Shown in pieces: positions 26,311 through 35,348 of a stretch of DNA of 64,000 nt. The position numbers and the translations under genes were made by a program. Below the pieces are notes generated by a model. The model searched no databases and had not been told where the DNA came from. It was given only the letters and a program-made list of their open reading frames with translations. Source of the stretch: Rhodobacterales bacterium LSUCC0387 (GTDB taxonomy: Bacteria; Pseudomonadota; Alphaproteobacteria; Rhodobacterales; Rhodobacteraceae); contig WVSR01000001.1 in assembly GCA_015689775.1 (NCBI GenBank), positions 559,501 through 623,500 of the forward strand, read 5' to 3'. How positions within the stretch are numbered: position 1 is the first letter of the stretch; each line of letters starts with the position of its first letter.

Positions 26311-29300
26311 ATGCGTAGCCTTCCGCCACAGGCCTCGGGCATATTGTCTTATTTTACGCGTCACCGCACGGCGGCCAATTTGGTTTTGGTTGCTTTGATC
26401 GTCGCGGGCTTGTTTGCCCTGCCCAACATGCGCGCACAGTTTTTTCCCGATGTTGTGGTGGATGATATCGACATCTCGACCCGATGGGACGGGGCAGGGG
26501 CTGAGGATGTAGATGCCGCCATTGTGGGCGTGTTGGAACCTGTTCTTTTGGCGATTGACGGTGTTGTCGCATCCGAGGCCACCGCGCGCGAAGGGGTGGC
26601 CAATATTCGGTTGGAATTTGAGCCCAGCTGGGACATGGCCCGCGCAGCGGATGATGTGCAGCAGGCAGTCGATAGCGTCACCGACCTGCCCCAAGATGCC
26701 GATACGCCAGAGGTGCGGCGCGGCACATGGCGTGATCGCGTGACCGATGTGGTGATTACAGGGCCCGTGGCACCCGCGCAACTGGGTCGGTTTGCAGATG
26801 AATTCGTGGCGCGCCTCTTTGATCAGGGGGTGACACGCACAACCATTCGCGGGGTCGCTGCCCCGCAGATTTTGATCGAAGTGCCAACTGTGCGGTTGAT
26901 TCAATATGATCTCACGATGGCTGATATTGCAGCTGCCATTGCGGCCGAAGTCGATACCGCGCCAGCAGGGGCGGTTGATGGGGCCAATGCAAGGGTGCGG
27001 GCAGGATCAGCCAAGCGCAGTGCAGAGGAGATCGCGGCGATTGCCCTTATTCGTGACCCTAATGGACGCACAGTCTCGATTGGGGATGTGGCGCGGGTGA
27101 TGGAATTGGCGGTTGACCGCGAAAGTGCTTATTTCGTGGGTGGCAACCCAGCAATGACGGTGCGAGTGGATCGCTCGGATAAGGGCGATGCGATTTCCAT
27201 ACAGGCAACGGTCGAAGAGATCGCCACGCAAATGGAGGCGACCTTGCCGCAAGATGTGCAGATTGATCTGATCCGCACGCGTGCAGAATTTATTTCGGGG
27301 CGTTTAGAAATTCTGTTGTCCAATGGCGCGACAGGATTGGCGCTGGTTCTTGGCTTGTTGTTTTTGTTTCTCAATGCGCGCACCGCATTTTGGGTGGCAG
27401 CGGGCATCCCCGTGGCGATGTTGGCCGCAATTGCGCTGATGTATGCTGTTGGGATCACCCTGAATATGATTTCGCTTTTTGCTTTAATCATCACTTTGGG
27501 GATTGTCGTGGATGATGCGATTGTGGTGGGCGAACATGCCGACTACCGCCATCGTGCCCTTGGGGAAGACCCCATCACCGCCGCCGAAACAGCCGCGCGG
27601 CGCATGGCAGCGCCTGTTTTTGCCGCTACCCTCACCACTGTTCTGGCATTTGCGGGACTTGCGGCGATTGGCGGCAGGTTTGGGGATTTGATCGCTGATA
27701 TTCCCTTTACTGTAATCGTGGTGCTGACGGCCAGTTTGGTGGAATGTTTCCTGATCCTTCCCAATCATATGGCGCACGCTTTGGCAGCGAATGCGAAGGA
27801 TGCTTGGTATGATCGCCCCTCACGTTTTGTTAACCACTGGTTTGAGATGCTGCGTGGCCGCTATTTCCGTCCCTTCATCAATTTTGCCGTTAAAGCGCGC
27901 TATCCTGTTGTGGCCGTGATGCTGCTGCTTTTGGCCACCCAAGCCGCCAGTTTCTTGCGCGGTGATGTCACGTGGCGCTTTTTCAATGCGCCTGAGCTGA
28001 GCTCCGTTTCAGGGAATTTTGTCATGCTTGATGGGGCAGGGCGTGACGATAGCCTTGCCATGTTGGCTGAAATGCAGCGCGCGGTTGAGGCCGTTGCAAG
28101 CCGGTATGAGGCCGAGCATGGCCGCAACCCAACCTCTTACGTCTTGGCTGAAATTGGCGGGAATACGGGCGGCAGTCTTGCATCTGCCGATGGGAAAGAC
28201 AGCGATCTTTTGGGGTCAATTTCCATCGAGTTGATTGACCCTGATTTGCGCCCCTATTCCTCCTTTGCTTTTGTCGCAGACTTGCAAAATGAAGTGCAGC
28301 AAAATCCGATGGTGGAAGAGATCAGCTTTCGCGGATGGCGCGGTGGGCCGGGTGGTGATGCGATTGATGTTCAAATCACGGGTGCGGAAACCGAGATTCT
28401 CAAGGCTGCGGCTGAGGCCGTCAAAACCGCGCTTTTGCCCTTTGGCGAGGTATCGGGTTTGGCCGATGATCTGCCCTATGATCGGCAAGAGTTAAGTCTA
28501 TCTTTAACCCCGCGCGGTGAGGCCTTGGGATTTGAAATTGAGGCTTTGGGGCGGATATTACGCAATCGTTTGGGCGGGGTTGAAGCGTCAAGCTTTCCCG
28601 ATGGGTTGCGCACGGCCACAGTGCGGGTGGAATTACCGCAAGGCGAGTTAACCGCTGATTTTCTGGATCGCATGTTGTTGCGCGCGGATGGCGGCAGCTA
28701 TGTGCCCTTGGCCGATATTGTTTCGGTTGAGACGCGAACGGGCTTTTCCACAATCCGCCGCGAAAACGGGCAGCGCGTGGTGTCGGTGACGGGGGATTTA
28801 TCCGAAGATGAACCCGCCCGTGCTGAGGAAATCATGGCGCAATTGCGTGATCAAATCTTGCCAAACATTGAGGCGCAATTTGGGGTGACCACGACCCTTT
28901 CGGGCTTAGCCGAGCAGGAACGCGCTTTCCTGGACGATGCCCTTGCGGGGTTCTTGGCCTGTATGGTTGGCATTTACATCGTTTTGGCGTGGATTTTTGC
29001 AAGCTGGCTACGCCCGCTTGTCGTGCTATGCGTGATCCCGTTTGGCCTGACGGGGGCGATATTTGGCCATTGGCATTGGGATGTGCCTTTGTCGATGTTT
29101 ACGGTTGTGGGTCTGATTGGGATGACGGGTATCATCATCAATGACTCGATTGTTTTGGTCTCAACTGTGGATGAGTATGCAAAAGATCGCGGGCTGATCC
29201 CTGCCGTTATTGATGCCGCCTGTGATCGTTTGCGACCCATTCTTTTGACCACCCTAACCACGGTTCTGGGTCTTGCGCCCTTGTTGTTTGAAACATCGTC

Positions 29301-29682
29301 ACAGGCGCAGTTCCTCAAACCCACTGTGATTACGTTGGTTTACGGTTTGGGCTTTGGGATGTTTGTCGTCTTGCTCTTGGTGCCAGCGGTTTTGGCAATC
29401 CAAGCTGATATTGGAAAGCGTGTGCGGAGCTTGCGCCGCGGCTTGGGCCATCGCGGACGGGTTGGTCAAGCAGGCGCCACGCTTTGGTTTGCCTCTTTGG
29501 GGGTGGCTCTCTGGTGGGGTTTGGTTATGGGCGGCCCAATCTTGACGGGCGGGGCTTGGGGATGGGTGGCCGCACTCCTACCCGCGAGTGCCCTGACTGC
29601 GTTCCTTGTCTTTAGTCTTGGCGTGCTGATCTTGGTTTTGGGGCTTGCCGCAGGGGTCGCCTATCAAAATCGCAAGACCTAA
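26311..29682 (+). CDS. RND-family efflux permease
   Basis: A 1123-residue proton-driven inner-membrane transporter with twelve core helices and two large periplasmic loops, as in AcrB/MexF relatives. Helix 4 holds the proton-relay pair (GIVVDDAIVVGEH, about 397-409). The C-terminus carries about 80 extra residues with two or three further hydrophobic segments (from about 1040), longer than the usual 1030-1050. The two internal repeats are visible (FFLNART-type and WIFASWLRP segments after helices 2 and 8). Co-transcribed with the adaptor. Its stop overlaps that of the convergent gene by 4 bases. Confidence 0.92.
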   Translation: MRSLPPQASGILSYFTRHRTAANLVLVALIVAGLFALPNMRAQFFPDVVVDDIDISTRWDGAGAEDVDAAIVGVLEPVLLAIDGVVASEATAREGVANIRLEFEPSWDMARAADDVQQAVDSVTDLPQDADTPEVRRGTWRDRVTDVVITGPVAPAQLGRFADEFVARLFDQGVTRTTIRGVAAPQILIEVPTVRLIQYDLTMADIAAAIAAEVDTAPAGAVDGANARVRAGSAKRSAEEIAAIALIRDPNGRTVSIGDVARVMELAVDRESAYFVGGNPAMTVRVDRSDKGDAISIQATVEEIATQMEATLPQDVQIDLIRTRAEFISGRLEILLSNGATGLALVLGLLFLFLNARTAFWVAAGIPVAMLAAIALMYAVGITLNMISLFALIITLGIVVDDAIVVGEHADYRHRALGEDPITAAETAARRMAAPVFAATLTTVLAFAGLAAIGGRFGDLIADIPFTVIVVLTASLVECFLILPNHMAHALAANAKDAWYDRPSRFVNHWFEMLRGRYFRPFINFAVKARYPVVAVMLLLLATQAASFLRGDVTWRFFNAPELSSVSGNFVMLDGAGRDDSLAMLAEMQRAVEAVASRYEAEHGRNPTSYVLAEIGGNTGGSLASADGKDSDLLGSISIELIDPDLRPYSSFAFVADLQNEVQQNPMVEEISFRGWRGGPGGDAIDVQITGAETEILKAAAEAVKTALLPFGEVSGLADDLPYDRQELSLSLTPRGEALGFEIEALGRILRNRLGGVEASSFPDGLRTATVRVELPQGELTADFLDRMLLRADGGSYVPLADIVSVETRTGFSTIRRENGQRVVSVTGDLSEDEPARAEEIMAQLRDQILPNIEAQFGVTTTLSGLAEQERAFLDDALAGFLACMVGIYIVLAWIFASWLRPLVVLCVIPFGLTGAIFGHWHWDVPLSMFTVVGLIGMTGIIINDSIVLVSTVDEYAKDRGLIPAVIDAACDRLRPILLTTLTTVLGLAPLLFETSSQAQFLKPTVITLVYGLGFGMFVVLLLVPAVLAIQADIGKRVRSLRRGLGHRGRVGQAGATLWFASLGVALWWGLVMGGPILTGGAWGWVAALLPASALTAFLVFSLGVLILVLGLAAGVAYQNRKT

Positions 29683-30533
29683 CGCGCCACGCAGCCCTCA
29701 ATCTCGATCGCGCGATGAGACCCGAGAAGTGTGATGCGCAGGTCTGAGCGCTCCATCGAAAAGGGCAGGCCTTGCGGGGGCACCAAATCCGCCGTTGCGG
29801 TGATCTGCCCCGCATTGCGGTGAAAGGCGGGCGGCGAAATCCAGACATCTGGGAGGGGCAGTTCTAACATCATCGTTTCAGGCGACCCTAAATCGGGGGC
29901 GGTGACCTCTACCGTCACTTGCAACCCATCTGCAATTGGCCTGATTGCACAGCGGGCAGGGCCAACGCCCGCTTCTGCGGCGGGGGTGGGTTGATCTGCC
30001 AAGGCCTGCAGGATCATCGGATCACGGGCGCCGCTATCTGGTAAAATACCCTTGAGCTCAAGGCTGATTGGCATGCAAATTTCGTCACAAACACCAATGT
30101 TCAACTCTGCCGATAGGGCCATGGGGCCAAGGCCGCGGGGCATTGCCAGTTCAATCGGAAAGACCACGTGATCATGATACCCAATATTGGGCGTGCCCGC
30201 CGTGAAGATCACTTCGGGGCGGGGGAAATGCATCCAAGCCGCTGCAATCTGAGCGTTGCTTTCGATCCGCAATTCAGGTGCGAGGCCCCCATCCCCAGGG
30301 CTGCGCCAATAGGTTTTCCACCCTTGGGCTAGGCTGATTTCTACGGCGGCCATGTGATGGCCATTTTCCATGCGCCATCCCGACAGAAACCGTGATGTGA
30401 CGACATCATCACCGTTCAAGGCAACAGTTTGGCCTGACGCGGCCCCCGTCATCCCGCAGGCTATGCAAAACGCAAAAGCGCCCAAAGTGAGGGCGCGCGC
30501 GGCGGCATTGCGTGGGGTGGTTTCATTCATCAT
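29679..30533 (-). CDS. Exported DsbD-alpha-like domain protein
   Basis: A 284-residue secreted protein with a signal peptide (about 12-33, cut near ASGQ) and an immunoglobulin-like domain resembling the N-terminal domain of the disulfide reductase DsbD, including ISLAQGWKTYWRSPGDGGLAPEL-type core text and the pair of cysteines in NIGVCDEICMPISLEL. In DsbD these cysteines pass electrons to periplasmic partners; here the membrane and thioredoxin domains are absent, so the protein stands alone. Possible link to copper or cytochrome maturation is speculative. Start taken at the first of two adjacent ATGs (30533, 30530). Divergent from yqgE. Confidence 0.8.
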   Translation of the reverse strand: MMNETTPRNAAARALTLGAFAFCIACGMTGAASGQTVALNGDDVVTSRFLSGWRMENGHHMAAVEISLAQGWKTYWRSPGDGGLAPELRIESNAQIAAAWMHFPRPEVIFTAGTPNIGYHDHVVFPIELAMPRGLGPMALSAELNIGVCDEICMPISLELKGILPDSGARDPMILQALADQPTPAAEAGVGPARCAIRPIADGLQVTVEVTAPDLGSPETMMLELPLPDVWISPPAFHRNAGQITATADLVPPQGLPFSMERSDLRITLLGSHRAIEIEGCVAR

Positions 30534-30649
30534 TGCCCAATTGGTTAGCGGCAGACGCCATGAATGAAAAGTCACGTTTCGGCGAAGCTGCGACAAATTC
30601 TGCGCGCTCGCCCCTTGCCCTTGTGACAGGCTCCGCGCATTTTAGACAT

Positions 30650-31252
30650 ATGAATGAAATTGAAAATATCGACAGCACGATCGAGACTTTAACGGGCAAA
30701 CTCTTGGTCGCTATGCCTGGAATGGGGGATCCGCGTTTTGCGCATGCGGTGGTGTTCCTCTGCGCGCATGACGACGAGCAGGCCATGGGGTTGATCATTA
30801 ATAAATCTTTGGCCGAATTAACCTTGTCTGAGATGTTTGAGCGATTGGGCATTGCCAATGGCTCAGAAACTTTGCCTGATTTACCAATCTGCTTTGGTGG
30901 CCCCGTTGAACAGGGGCGTGGATTTGTTTTGCATGAAACCTCTTACGCGCAAGGTGACGCAGGTCATGCGGGACGCCTAGAGGTGAATGACACATTCGCC
31001 ATGACCGCCACCCTCGATATCCTAGACGATATTGCGCAAGGCGAAGGCCCAGATCAGGCGATTGTCGCCTTGGGCTATGCGGGCTGGGGTCGGGGCCAGT
31101 TGGAAAGCGAGATTGCGCAGAATGCGTGGCTGATTTGCGAGGCCGCGCCTGATCTGGTTTTCAACGTGGATATGCCGCGCAAATGGGAAGCTGCCCTTGC
31201 AAAATTGGGCATTGATCCGATTTTGTTGTCTGCGCAGGCAGGGCGCGCTTAA
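30650..31252 (+). CDS. YqgE/AlgH family protein
   Basis: A 200-residue UPF0301 protein. Family marks are GKLLVAMPGMGDPRFAHAVV near the N-terminus, GLIINKSL, FGGPVEQGRGFVLH and GYAGWGRGQLE. The biochemical role of the family is unknown; in some gammaproteobacteria it affects alginate regulation or neighbours the yqgF nuclease. Start at 30650 gives the family N-terminus; an upstream in-frame ATG at 30563 would add residues not expected. Its stop overlaps the convergent tsaC stop. Confidence 0.9.
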   Translation: MNEIENIDSTIETLTGKLLVAMPGMGDPRFAHAVVFLCAHDDEQAMGLIINKSLAELTLSEMFERLGIANGSETLPDLPICFGGPVEQGRGFVLHETSYAQGDAGHAGRLEVNDTFAMTATLDILDDIAQGEGPDQAIVALGYAGWGRGQLESEIAQNAWLICEAAPDLVFNVDMPRKWEAALAKLGIDPILLSAQAGRA

Positions 31253-32229
31253 TCGCGCGGGGCGGCAGCCCGCATCAGCCGATCATTGATTGCAAGGCCC
31301 AATCCCTTTTGTGGGACAGGGGCGACATCAATCCCAGTTTTGCCGCGCAAAGCCAGTTCCGCATCGGCGTGATGCAGGATCGAAAACAGTGCCGCAGCCG
31401 CCTCGCGCAAATCGCCCTGTTCTGATAGGGTGAAATCTGCATCCTCAATCGGGCCAAAGGCAATGCGTAGTCGTGTTGGGTCGCTGAGATCCTGATTGAT
31501 GCGCAGCGGTGCATTGGGGGCGTAATGGCTGCTCATCTGACCAGGTGCAGCTACGCGTCCGGGTGTAAGGTCAGACACAAGCGCCCCCGTCAGCGCGCTG
31601 ATCTCTTCCTGCGCAATGCCGCCCTCGCGCAGGAGTTTCGCGGGCTTCTGACTTGCGTCCACGATGCTTGACTCAAGGCCTACGGGGCAGGGCCCACCAT
31701 CTATGATAGCCGCGATGCGATTGCCCAACGACTGCGCCACATGTTCGGCTGATGTGGGGGACAAGCGTCCTGATCTATTGGCAGAAGGCGCAGCAATTGG
31801 GCCACCAAAGCGGCGCAAGATATTTTGGGCTACAGGGTGGTTTGGAATGCGAATTGCCACAGTCGGCAGACCTGCACTGACCAAGGGGGATAGCCCGTGA
31901 TCAGGGCGCAGGCGTAAGACCAAGGTCAAAGGGCCGGGCCAGAACCGATCTGCCAAAATCCGTGCGGTATCCGTCATATCTGCAATTTGCGCGACCTGTG
32001 CGAGGTCAGCCACATGCACGATCAGCGGGTTGAATGTAGGTCGCCCTTTTGCCTCAAAGATTTTGGCACAGGCTTGGTCATCGCGTGCATCTGCGCCAAG
32101 CCCGTAGACAGTTTCCGTGGGCAGCGCGACCAATTCCCCCTGTTCTAACAAGTCACAGGCCCGCGCGATCCCCTGCTCATCAGGGGACAAACATGCGGGG
32201 CGGTCTTTGGTGGGTGGCACTTGTGACAT
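31249..32229 (-). CDS. tsaC: L-threonylcarbamoyladenylate synthase (Sua5 type)
   Basis: A 326-residue YrdC-fold enzyme that makes threonylcarbamoyl-AMP for the universal t6A37 tRNA modification. The YrdC domain (about 15-205) contains LVALPTETVYGLGADA, the KGRP substrate loop and PIAAPSANRSGRLSPT. A C-terminal Sua5 domain (about 225-326) is present, preceded by the linker PGQMSSHYAP typical of the longer Sua5 branch. Single gene, convergent with yqgE. Confidence 0.94.
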   Translation of the reverse strand: MSQVPPTKDRPACLSPDEQGIARACDLLEQGELVALPTETVYGLGADARDDQACAKIFEAKGRPTFNPLIVHVADLAQVAQIADMTDTARILADRFWPGPLTLVLRLRPDHGLSPLVSAGLPTVAIRIPNHPVAQNILRRFGGPIAAPSANRSGRLSPTSAEHVAQSLGNRIAAIIDGGPCPVGLESSIVDASQKPAKLLREGGIAQEEISALTGALVSDLTPGRVAAPGQMSSHYAPNAPLRINQDLSDPTRLRIAFGPIEDADFTLSEQGDLREAAAALFSILHHADAELALRGKTGIDVAPVPQKGLGLAINDRLMRAAAPRD

Positions 32230-32323
32230 TGGGGTTCATCGCCTAGGACGGCAGTGGTGTTTGCGCGGCCCGATATAGCTTGGGCGCGCTGTGAAGCCAA
32301 GCCGCGCTGCGAAAAGGTGTAAC

Positions 32324-33349
32324 ATGATCCACTATCCACACGAGACCCCACCTGAAAAAGGCACTGCGCGGGAAATAGCGGATGGCATCTTTTGGATTCG
32401 GTTATCCATGCCCTTGGGCTTGGATCATGTGAATGTCTACGCCTTGCGCGAACCAAACAGCTGGACGGTGATCGACACAGGGCTTGATACAAAACTCAAT
32501 CGCCGTGAATGGGCCGCGATTACAAAAGATTATCTGCGCGGTGATCCTATCTCGCGGGTGGTGGTCACCCATCACCACCCCGATCATGTCGGGCTTGCTG
32601 GTTGGTTTATGGCGCAAGGCGCGGAATTATTGATGACCCGCACCGCATGGCTGACGGCAAGGATGCTGACCTTGGACGAGGAGCAAACACCGAGCCCAGA
32701 AGCGGTGGCTTTTTGGCGTGGGGCGGGCATGGATGAGGCGCTTTTGAGCAAGCGTCTTGATAACCGCCCCTTTAATTTCTATGACATAGTTTATCCTTTA
32801 CCCTTGGGCTTTACGCGTTTGGAGGAAGGAGCGGTGCATCGCCTTGGCGGGCGTGACTGGGTCGTGCATTTGGGCCAAGGTCACGCGCCAGATCATGCCA
32901 CCTTATGGTGCCAAGATGCGCCGCTTGTTTTGGCGGGGGATCAGCTTTTGCCATCGATATCGCCCAATCTTGGGGTTTATCCTACAGAACCGATGGCAGA
33001 TCCTGTGGCCGAATGGCTAGAAAGCTGCGTAAGGTTTGAAACCATGGCGCGCGAAGATCACCTTGTTTTGCCAGGTCACAAGCTGCCCTATCACGGATTG
33101 CCTGCACGATTGGCGCAATTATCGGACAATCATCACGGTGCGCTTGCCCGACTGCGTGAACATTTGCGCGCGGAATCCCGCACAGCGGTTGACTGCTTTG
33201 CCCCCTTGTTCAAACGCCAGATTGATGAGGCGACTTATGGGCTAGCGATGGTCGAGGCCGTGGCCCATCTCAACCATCTCTATCATCTGGGCGAGGTTGC
33301 CCGTGAAATGGACGCGCGCGGTGCATGGGTTTGGCAGTTGCGCAGTTGA
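32324..33349 (+). CDS. MBL-fold metallo-hydrolase
   Basis: A 341-residue metallo-beta-lactamase-fold enzyme. The dinuclear zinc signature is THHHPDH (82-88), with a further His in GQGHAPDH (about 181-188), Asp in LAGDQLLPSISP, and His in LPGHKLPYHG. A C-terminal helical region (about 250-341) is typical of the branch related to glyoxalase II and hydroxyacylglutathione hydrolase. The substrate is unknown. Start at 32324 follows AAAAGG; the frame opens 11 codons earlier. Confidence 0.88.
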   Translation: MIHYPHETPPEKGTAREIADGIFWIRLSMPLGLDHVNVYALREPNSWTVIDTGLDTKLNRREWAAITKDYLRGDPISRVVVTHHHPDHVGLAGWFMAQGAELLMTRTAWLTARMLTLDEEQTPSPEAVAFWRGAGMDEALLSKRLDNRPFNFYDIVYPLPLGFTRLEEGAVHRLGGRDWVVHLGQGHAPDHATLWCQDAPLVLAGDQLLPSISPNLGVYPTEPMADPVAEWLESCVRFETMAREDHLVLPGHKLPYHGLPARLAQLSDNHHGALARLREHLRAESRTAVDCFAPLFKRQIDEATYGLAMVEAVAHLNHLYHLGEVAREMDARGAWVWQLRS

Positions 33350-33398
33350 GGGTCCCGCCCACCTCCCTTGTCACCTTGTGGGATTTTTACACAGATCG

Positions 33399-33418
33399 TG
33401 TCACAGTGTCGCGTGACA
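33399..33418. promoter_or_regulatory. Inverted repeat upstream of oxidase subunit IV
   Basis: TGTCAC and GTGACA form a perfect 6-base dyad spaced by 8 bases, 58 bases before the start of the oxidase subunit gene in a 126-base intergenic region. It could be an operator; no regulator is identified. Confidence 0.3.
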
Positions 33419-33475
33419 GGGCGCATGAAATTCGGTATGCGCATCGTTAAAGCGACCAGATCAATGGAGACGACC

Positions 33476-33616
33476 ATGGCAAAGAACGAACATAAGCACG
33501 GCTCGATGGATATCAGCGAGCAGGAGAAAACCTTTGATGGTTTCATGACGTGGAGCATCCGCGTTGGTGCTGTTTCGATCGCAGTTGTGATCTTCTTGGC
33601 GCTTTTCGCCCGCTAA
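33476..33616 (+). CDS. aa3-type cytochrome c oxidase subunit IV
   Basis: A 46-residue protein with a short, charged N-terminus (HKHGSMDISEQEKTFDGFM) and one C-terminal membrane helix (about 26-45). This is the layout of the small fourth subunit of alphaproteobacterial aa3 oxidase, which lies on the edge of the complex and is not needed for catalysis. GGAG lies 8 bases before the ATG at 33476. The catalytic subunits are elsewhere in the genome, as is usual. Confidence 0.9.
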   Translation: MAKNEHKHGSMDISEQEKTFDGFMTWSIRVGAVSIAVVIFLALFAR

Positions 33617-33634
33617 GCTTGAGGCCGAACACCG

Positions 33635-34173
33635 ATGGGGTGGCGTTCGTCTGTTACAGTTTTATGTCTCGCACTGGCCCTTACGGCTTAGCGAATCCAT
33701 CGATTTGGGCCAGTGATCAAGACATTGCGACAGCAAGCTATCGCGAGCCTGGGCCAACGCGCATCACGCTTTTAACAATGCTGCGCAGCGAAACAGGCAC
33801 GGGTGCGCATAGTGCCCTTGTTGTCGATGACGGGACCCAGAGATTGCTGTTTGATCCTGCAGGCGGTTGGTTTTACCCAGCCGCACCCAAAAGCAATGAT
33901 GTGCTCTTTGGAATGAATCCCACGCTCTATGGGTTTTATTTGCGGTGGCATGCGCGCAACACGTATCATGTCGTGGCGCAGGAGGTTATCTTGCCGCCAG
34001 AACAAGCGCGATTCGTGGTGCAGCGTATTCAGGAAATTGGCCCTGTCCCCAAGGCAAATTGTTCGCGCTCAATCTCGGAATTGCTTGGTGAATTGCCGCA
34101 ATTTTCCGATTTGCCAGTTACATGGTTTACCGAAAAGATCATGGAAAATTTGGCCCGCTATGATGGCATCTGA
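33635..34173 (+). pseudogene. Conserved Rhodobacteraceae lipoprotein, frameshifted at the lipobox
   Basis: Two frames together make one gene. The ATG at 33635 opens a signal peptide (MGWRSSVTVLCLALALTA) that hits TAG at 33689, exactly where a lipobox Cys is expected. The next frame continues at once with ANPSIW and then a full conserved domain (SYREPGPTRITLLT, GAHSALVVDD, LLFDPAGGWFYPAAP, YHVVAQEV) to 34173. Adding one base in GCTTAGCG would give L-T-A-C-A-N-P-S. So a single-base loss has separated signal from body. An internal ATG at 33664 would give a 169-residue protein without export signal; gene finders would call that. Function of the family is unknown. Confidence 0.75.
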
Positions 34174-34203
34174 ACCTATAAAATCTGGGATAATGATGAC
34201 GAA

Positions 34204-34220
34204 GGGTGAACCCTTCACCC
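34204..34220 (+). other. Perfect short hairpin after the lipoprotein gene
   Basis: GGGTGAA-CCC-TTCACCC, a 7-base stem with a 3-base loop, 31 bases after the stop at 34173. It has no T-tract, so it may be an RNA-stability hairpin or a Rho-dependent end and not an intrinsic terminator. Confidence 0.45.
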
Positions 34221-34233
34221 TCTGAGCGTAGCG

Positions 34234-34266
34234 CAAAAGAAAACCCCCGTGCCAAAAGGACGGGGG
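34234..34266 (-). terminator. Intrinsic terminator of rpsU
   Basis: Read on the complement, a stem of ACGGGGG/CCCCCGT type with a 9-base loop (34243-34266) is followed by TTTTCTTTT (34243 down to 34235). It lies 43 bases after the rpsU stop, in the right orientation. Confidence 0.8.
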
Positions 34267-34308
34267 ATATCTTTTTTGAAGAAAACTTCGCATTTGCGAA
34301 GGTTCTGC

Positions 34309-34515
34309 TTAGAGCATACCCTCACGCTGCGCTTTTTTCCGCGCCAGTTTGCGCGCGCGGCGGATTGCTTCCGCTTTCTCGCGTGCTTTCTTGACGGAAG
34401 GCTTTTCGAAATGTTGCTTAAGCTTCATTTCACGGAAAACGCCTTCGCGCTGAAGTTTCTTCTTCAGAGCGCGCAATGCTTGATCAACATTGTTGTCGCG
34501 AACACTCACCTGCAT
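34309..34515 (-). CDS. rpsU: 30S ribosomal protein S21
   Basis: A 68-residue, very basic protein: [20 protein letters not shown] at the start and a C-terminal Arg/Lys helix ([20 protein letters not shown]), diagnostic for bS21. It has its own terminator and a hairpin around its ribosome site. Divergent from coq9, as commonly seen in alphaproteobacteria. Confidence 0.97.
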   Translation of the reverse strand: MQVSVRDNNVDQALRALKKKLQREGVFREMKLKQHFEKPSVKKAREKAEAIRRARKLARKKAQREGML

Positions 34516-34531
34516 GTGGTGTCACCACCTT
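34516..34531 (-). promoter_or_regulatory. Hairpin over the rpsU ribosome-binding site
   Basis: On the complement the leader reads AAAGGTGGTGACACCAC directly before ATG. AAGGTGG is the ribosome site, and GTGG-TGACA-CCAC can pair over part of it. This would suit translational control of S21, but the stem is short. Confidence 0.35.
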
Positions 34532-34620
34532 TCTAAGTTAGAGTTTCAAAGTTGCAGGAAGTGGCCATCTAGCAAGAATCTGCTAAGTTGTAAAGCAACG
34601 CAGAAAAATGGAGTGACGCG

Positions 34621-35328
34621 ATGGAAAGCCAAGCCACGACCGAGCTGAAAGCGCGCATTGTTACCGCAGCATTGGATCATGTGCCGTTTGATGGGTGGTC
34701 TGATGCGGCCCTCTGTGCTGCGTTGAGCGATTGCGATGTAGACACCGAAACGGGTTGCGCGCTTTTCCCTCGGGGAGCGGTTGATTTGGCCTTGGCCTTT
34801 CATCGGCAGGGGGATGCAGATTTGCTGCGCGCCTTACGCAATGCTGACTTTTCTGAAATGCGCTATCGTGATCGTGTGGCTTATGGGGTGCGCCTGCGCC
34901 TCGAGGCGGTCGCCGATCACAAAGAGGCCGTGCGCCGCGGCACTACCTTGTTTGCCCTGCCCATCCATGCCGCAGATGGCGCCAAAGCCGTCTGGGAAAC
35001 CGCTGACAGCATTTGGGAGGGCCTTGGGGATCGCGCCAATGATTTCAATTGGTATTCCAAGCGTGTGACATTGGCGGGGGTGTATTCGGCTACTGTGCTT
35101 TACTGGTTGGGGGATCAATCGCCAGATCACGCTGCGACATGGACGTTTTTGGATCGCCGTATCGATGATGTGATGCAAATCGAAAAGCTAAAGAAATCCA
35201 TCAATGAGAACCCTGCGCTTAGGCCCCTTATGGCGGGGCCAAATTGGCTACTTGGAAAGATTCGCCCCCCTGCGCGGGTCGCACGAATTGACCTTCCAGG
35301 ATATATTCGTCCAAAAGACCAACAGTGA
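34621..35328 (+). CDS. COQ9-family ubiquinone biosynthesis protein
   Basis: A 235-residue helical protein of the COQ9 family. The N-terminal half has a TetR-like fold and the C-terminal half a lipid-binding part; recognisable text is FDGWSDAALCAA (24-35), ETADSIWEGLGDRANDFNWYSKRVTLAGVYSATVLYW (split by loops, about 121-158) and DRRIDDVMQIEK. COQ9 binds ubiquinone precursors and presents them to the hydroxylase COQ7. Divergent from rpsU; the quinone reductase gene follows. Confidence 0.92.
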   Translation: MESQATTELKARIVTAALDHVPFDGWSDAALCAALSDCDVDTETGCALFPRGAVDLALAFHRQGDADLLRALRNADFSEMRYRDRVAYGVRLRLEAVADHKEAVRRGTTLFALPIHAADGAKAVWETADSIWEGLGDRANDFNWYSKRVTLAGVYSATVLYWLGDQSPDHAATWTFLDRRIDDVMQIEKLKKSINENPALRPLMAGPNWLLGKIRPPARVARIDLPGYIRPKDQQ

Positions 35329-35348
35329 AATCTGTTCTGGAGAGTTAC

